A stretch of DNA of 8,338 nt from assembly GCA_934167935.1 (NCBI GenBank), contig CAKPMH010000039.1:1-8338 (forward strand), written 5' to 3'. The translations under genes were made by a program, and so were the position numbers. The notes under the pieces were generated by a model. The model did not search any database. It saw only the letters and a program-made list of their open reading frames with translations, and was not told the DNA's origin. Position 1 is the stretch's first letter; every line of letters begins with the position of its first letter. This stretch comes from an uncultured Bacilli bacterium. GTDB lineage: Bacteria; Bacillota_I; Bacilli_A; RF39; UBA660. This document shows, in pieces, positions 7,080-8,338 of this stretch.

Positions 7080-7854
7080 ACTTTTCACCTAAAAACTTTG
7101 CTTTTAAGAAGCTTGTTCCTTTCTTCCACCAATTAATATTTTCCATATCCATAACTTTAACTTCTTTATAAGTTATGTTATTAGTTCTTATATAAACATC
7201 AAGTAATAACTCACTAATACGACCATAAAATCTTTTATGAAAACTATCATATTTATCACTATCACTAGTTTTTTCTAATTCAAATAAAATATCAAATAAC
7301 CAAGTACAATAATCATTCAACATTTCTTTTTTCATAATAAACATATTAAACATATGTGCACTAGTTCTCTTTTTCAAGTTATCAAACTCTTTTAGATATT
7401 TAGGATATTTTTCTTCTATAATCTTCCTTGTTTCATCAAGTGGTTCAACATACATTGTATGTTTGTAATGATTATATAAATTTTCAATATAGTATTTTCT
7501 TTTTTTAGGTAATATAACCTCTGTATTTTTTAGTAAGTCATTAATTTCACTACCAGATAAAACCAAATCAAATTTTTTAGTTGAATCTTTAGGAATATGT
7601 TTATGTAAAGTAAAATATCTTCTATAATGCACTAAACCAATATAATCAGAATCTAGATTCTTCCATGCCCAGTAAAGCCCTGTTAATTCACAAAAATAAG
7701 GATTTTTTTGTGATATATTATCACCAGTTGAATCTTTTTGATAACCAAAATCGGTATCACTTAATTTTCCACCAACATGAACTGGCAAATATACGTTTTC
7801 ACTTGGCATAAAGTATTTCTTATGAGTTGCTACAATTACATTAACGTCTTTCAC
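7063..7854 (-). CDS. DUF4422 domain glycosyltransferase (capsular polysaccharide synthesis)
   Basis: The 263-residue protein matches the DUF4422 family (PF14393), found in capsule and exopolysaccharide loci and regarded as glycosyltransferases. Visible signatures are NVIVATHKKYFMP (5-17), YLPVHVG (22-28), TGDNISQKNPYFCELTGLYW (43-62), DYIGLVHYRRYF (70-81) and a late HMFNMFIMKKE. The length is normal for the family. No donor or acceptor can be inferred. The start is GTG at 7854, supported by AAGGAAG seven bases upstream; the next in-frame ATG, at residue 16, would remove the conserved first strand. This is the first gene after the promoter at 7880-7908, so it should be the first step specific to this operon after the initiating transferase. 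Its last bases overlap the next gene. Confidence 0.88.
   Translation of the reverse strand: MKDVNVIVATHKKYFMPSENVYLPVHVGGKLSDTDFGYQKDSTGDNISQKNPYFCELTGLYWAWKNLDSDYIGLVHYRRYFTLHKHIPKDSTKKFDLVLSGSEINDLLKNTEVILPKKRKYYIENLYNHYKHTMYVEPLDETRKIIEEKYPKYLKEFDNLKKRTSAHMFNMFIMKKEMLNDYCTWLFDILFELEKTSDSDKYDSFHKRFYGRISELLLDVYIRTNNITYKEVKVMDMENINWWKKGTSFLKAKFLGEKYGKSF
7086..7090 (-). promoter_or_regulatory. Ribosome binding site deciding the start of the GlfT-like glycosyltransferase
   Basis: The minus strand reads AGGTG, AAAAGT, ATG. The six-base spacing fits a Shine-Dalgarno site for the ATG at 7079-7077. The GTG at 7088, sometimes chosen because it lengthens the frame, lies within this site and has no good site of its own at normal spacing. 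Confidence 0.65.
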
Positions 7855-7861
7855 ACTTTCA

Positions 7862-7868
7862 CTTCCTT
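7862..7868 (-). promoter_or_regulatory. Ribosome binding site for the GTG-started DUF4422 gene
   Basis: The minus strand reads AAGGAAG, then seven bases, then GTG at 7854-7852. The spacing is good and supports the non-ATG start. The site lies about five bases after the predicted transcription start, so the leader is very short. Confidence 0.7.
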
Positions 7869-7879
7869 AATATAACTAA

Positions 7880-7908
7880 AGTATACCCTATAACGTTCTT
7901 TATGTCTA
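7880..7908 (-). promoter_or_regulatory. Predicted sigma-70/sigma-A promoter of the glycosyltransferase-polymerase-flippase operon
   Basis: On the minus strand a -35 box TAGACA (7908-7903; five of six to TTGACA) and a -10 box TATACT (7885-7880; five of six to TATAAT) are separated by exactly 17 bases. Transcription would start near 7873, about 19 nt before the GTG of the DUF4422 gene. The position, just after a terminator-like hairpin and just before a gene facing the same way, supports it. In AT-rich DNA such matches arise by chance, but both boxes plus ideal spacing in the only sizeable same-strand gap make this one credible. Confidence 0.65.
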
Positions 7909-7920
7909 CTAAAAGTAGTA
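7907..7920. repeat. Short inverted repeat touching the -35 box
   Basis: TACTA (7907-7911) and TAGTA (7916-7920) are perfect reverse complements around the four bases AAAG. The dyad overlaps the outer two bases of the predicted -35 element, a place where an operator could sit. It is only five base pairs per arm, so chance is a serious alternative. Confidence 0.3.
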
Positions 7921-7938
7921 TCTTGCTATCTTCTACAT

Positions 7939-7970
7939 AAGAAAAAGGGGTTACTTTGCCCCTTCTTTTT
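7939..7970 (-). terminator. Intrinsic terminator-like hairpin over the sugar transferase stop codon
   Basis: GGGG (7947-7950) and CCCC (7959-7962) form the core of a stem with an 8-base loop that contains the stop codon (7951-7953). Flanking A and T runs extend the stem; on the minus-strand transcript one position is a G-U wobble. The minus transcript continues CCCC-TTTTT-CTT, a usable U-tract, and the plus strand also ends in seven T, so it could act in both directions. With no plus-strand gene nearby, the sensible role is to end or attenuate transcription arriving from the initiating transferase. The short G/C core suggests partial rather than complete termination. Confidence 0.55.
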
Positions 7971-8338
7971 TTATTACAGCAATAATAGTTTTCCAAATAA
8001 TTTTAATATCAAGAAGTATACTACAATGTTCTACATAATATAGTTCCATATTCATTCTTTCATCATATGAAATATTATTTCTTCCACTACTAGCCCAATA
8101 GCCAGTAAGACCAGGTCTAACGCTTAAAAATTTATCTTTATTTTTCTTATAATTTTCAGCCTCATCTGGAACTACAGGTCTAGGACCTATCAAAGACATA
8201 TCACCAACAAATACATTAATAAACTGAGGAAATTCATCAATAGATGCAACTCGTAAAAATTTGCCTAATTTAGTAATTCTAGGATCATTGTCAATTTTTC
8301 TTTCACGTAAATATTCTTCTCTTTTATCAGGATTATTT
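7951..8338 (-). CDS. Initiating undecaprenyl-phosphate sugar-1-phosphate transferase, C-terminal part (5' end outside window)
   Basis: The frame stays open to the right edge, giving 128 residues of the catalytic domain of the bacterial sugar transferase family (PF02397; WbaP, CpsE, PglC-like). An apparent start at 8199 is an internal methionine of the conserved GDMSLIGPRP. In order I see DNDPRITKLGKFLR, SIDEFPQFINVFVGD, MSLIGPRPVVPDE, VRPGLTGYWASSGRN, ISYDERMNMELYYV and DIKIIWKTI, all standard for the family. It transfers a sugar phosphate from a nucleotide sugar to undecaprenyl phosphate at the inner face of the membrane, the first step of repeat-unit assembly. The N-terminal membrane segments and the start of the catalytic region lie outside the window, so long WbaP-type and short PglC-type forms cannot be told apart, nor can the sugar (Gal, Glc or another) be named. 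Confidence 0.93.
   Translation of the reverse strand, partial: NNPDKREEYLRERKIDNDPRITKLGKFLRVASIDEFPQFINVFVGDMSLIGPRPVVPDEAENYKKNKDKFLSVRPGLTGYWASSGRNNISYDERMNMELYYVEHCSILLDIKIIWKTIIAVIKKEGAK

Noticed and set aside
7855..7950. A riboswitch or other structured RNA leader before the DUF4422 gene.
   Set aside because: The predicted transcription start leaves only about 19 nt of leader; the hairpin in the gap fits a terminator of the upstream gene and no known riboswitch motif is visible.
7951..8199. A complete 82-residue small protein starting at the ATG at 8199.
   Set aside because: The frame continues upstream to the window edge with conserved sugar transferase sequence, and this ATG is the internal methionine of GDMSLIGPRP.
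1..8338. CRISPR arrays, tRNA or rRNA genes, insertion sequences and long tandem repeats.
   Set aside because: No regularly spaced repeats, tRNA-like cloverleaf sequence, transposase motifs or terminal inverted repeats were seen; nearly the whole window is coding.

Overview
This window is part of a cell-surface polysaccharide (capsule or exopolysaccharide) biosynthesis locus from a very AT-rich bacterium. Codon choice is strongly A/T-biased, starts are preceded by AGGAGG-type ribosome binding sites, and the protein families are typical of low-GC Gram-positives, so a Firmicutes/Bacillota lineage is likely (inference; genus not assignable). Tryptophan is encoded by TGG and the one TGA stop is followed at once by TAA, so nothing requires a Mycoplasma-type code. 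Genes are cut at both edges, which suggests a contig fragment.

All recognisable polysaccharide genes lie on the minus strand and read right to left. At the right edge (7951-8338) is the C-terminal part of the initiating polyprenyl-phosphate sugar-1-phosphate transferase. It ends in a G/C-stemmed hairpin spanning its stop codon. A well-formed sigma-70-type promoter (TAGACA, 17-bp spacer, TATACT) follows in the short gap, then a tightly packed operon: a DUF4422 glycosyltransferase, a GlfT-like GT2 glycosyltransferase, a second GT2, a Wzy-type polymerase, a polysaccharide pyruvyl transferase, a Wzx-type flippase and the front part of a MenD-like thiamine-diphosphate enzyme. Spacings are short or overlapping (-38 to +24 nt), so translational coupling is likely. 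Together these genes would start a lipid-linked repeat unit on undecaprenyl phosphate, extend it, possibly decorate it with pyruvate, flip it and polymerise it (Wzx/Wzy pathway). No sugar-nucleotide synthesis genes, chain-length regulators or transcription factors are visible; they would lie outside the window.

The left 370 bp does not belong to this operon. It is a mosaic on the plus strand: about 50 codons of an unidentified coiled-coil protein joined in frame to an internal piece of a HI0933/BaiN-type flavoprotein, which then collides head-on with the truncated thiamine-diphosphate enzyme near 360-371. Three unrelated gene fragments in under 400 bp is either a chimeric contig end or a real rearrangement scar. 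It is the most irregular feature here. I see no clear new defence, mobile or RNA system in the window.
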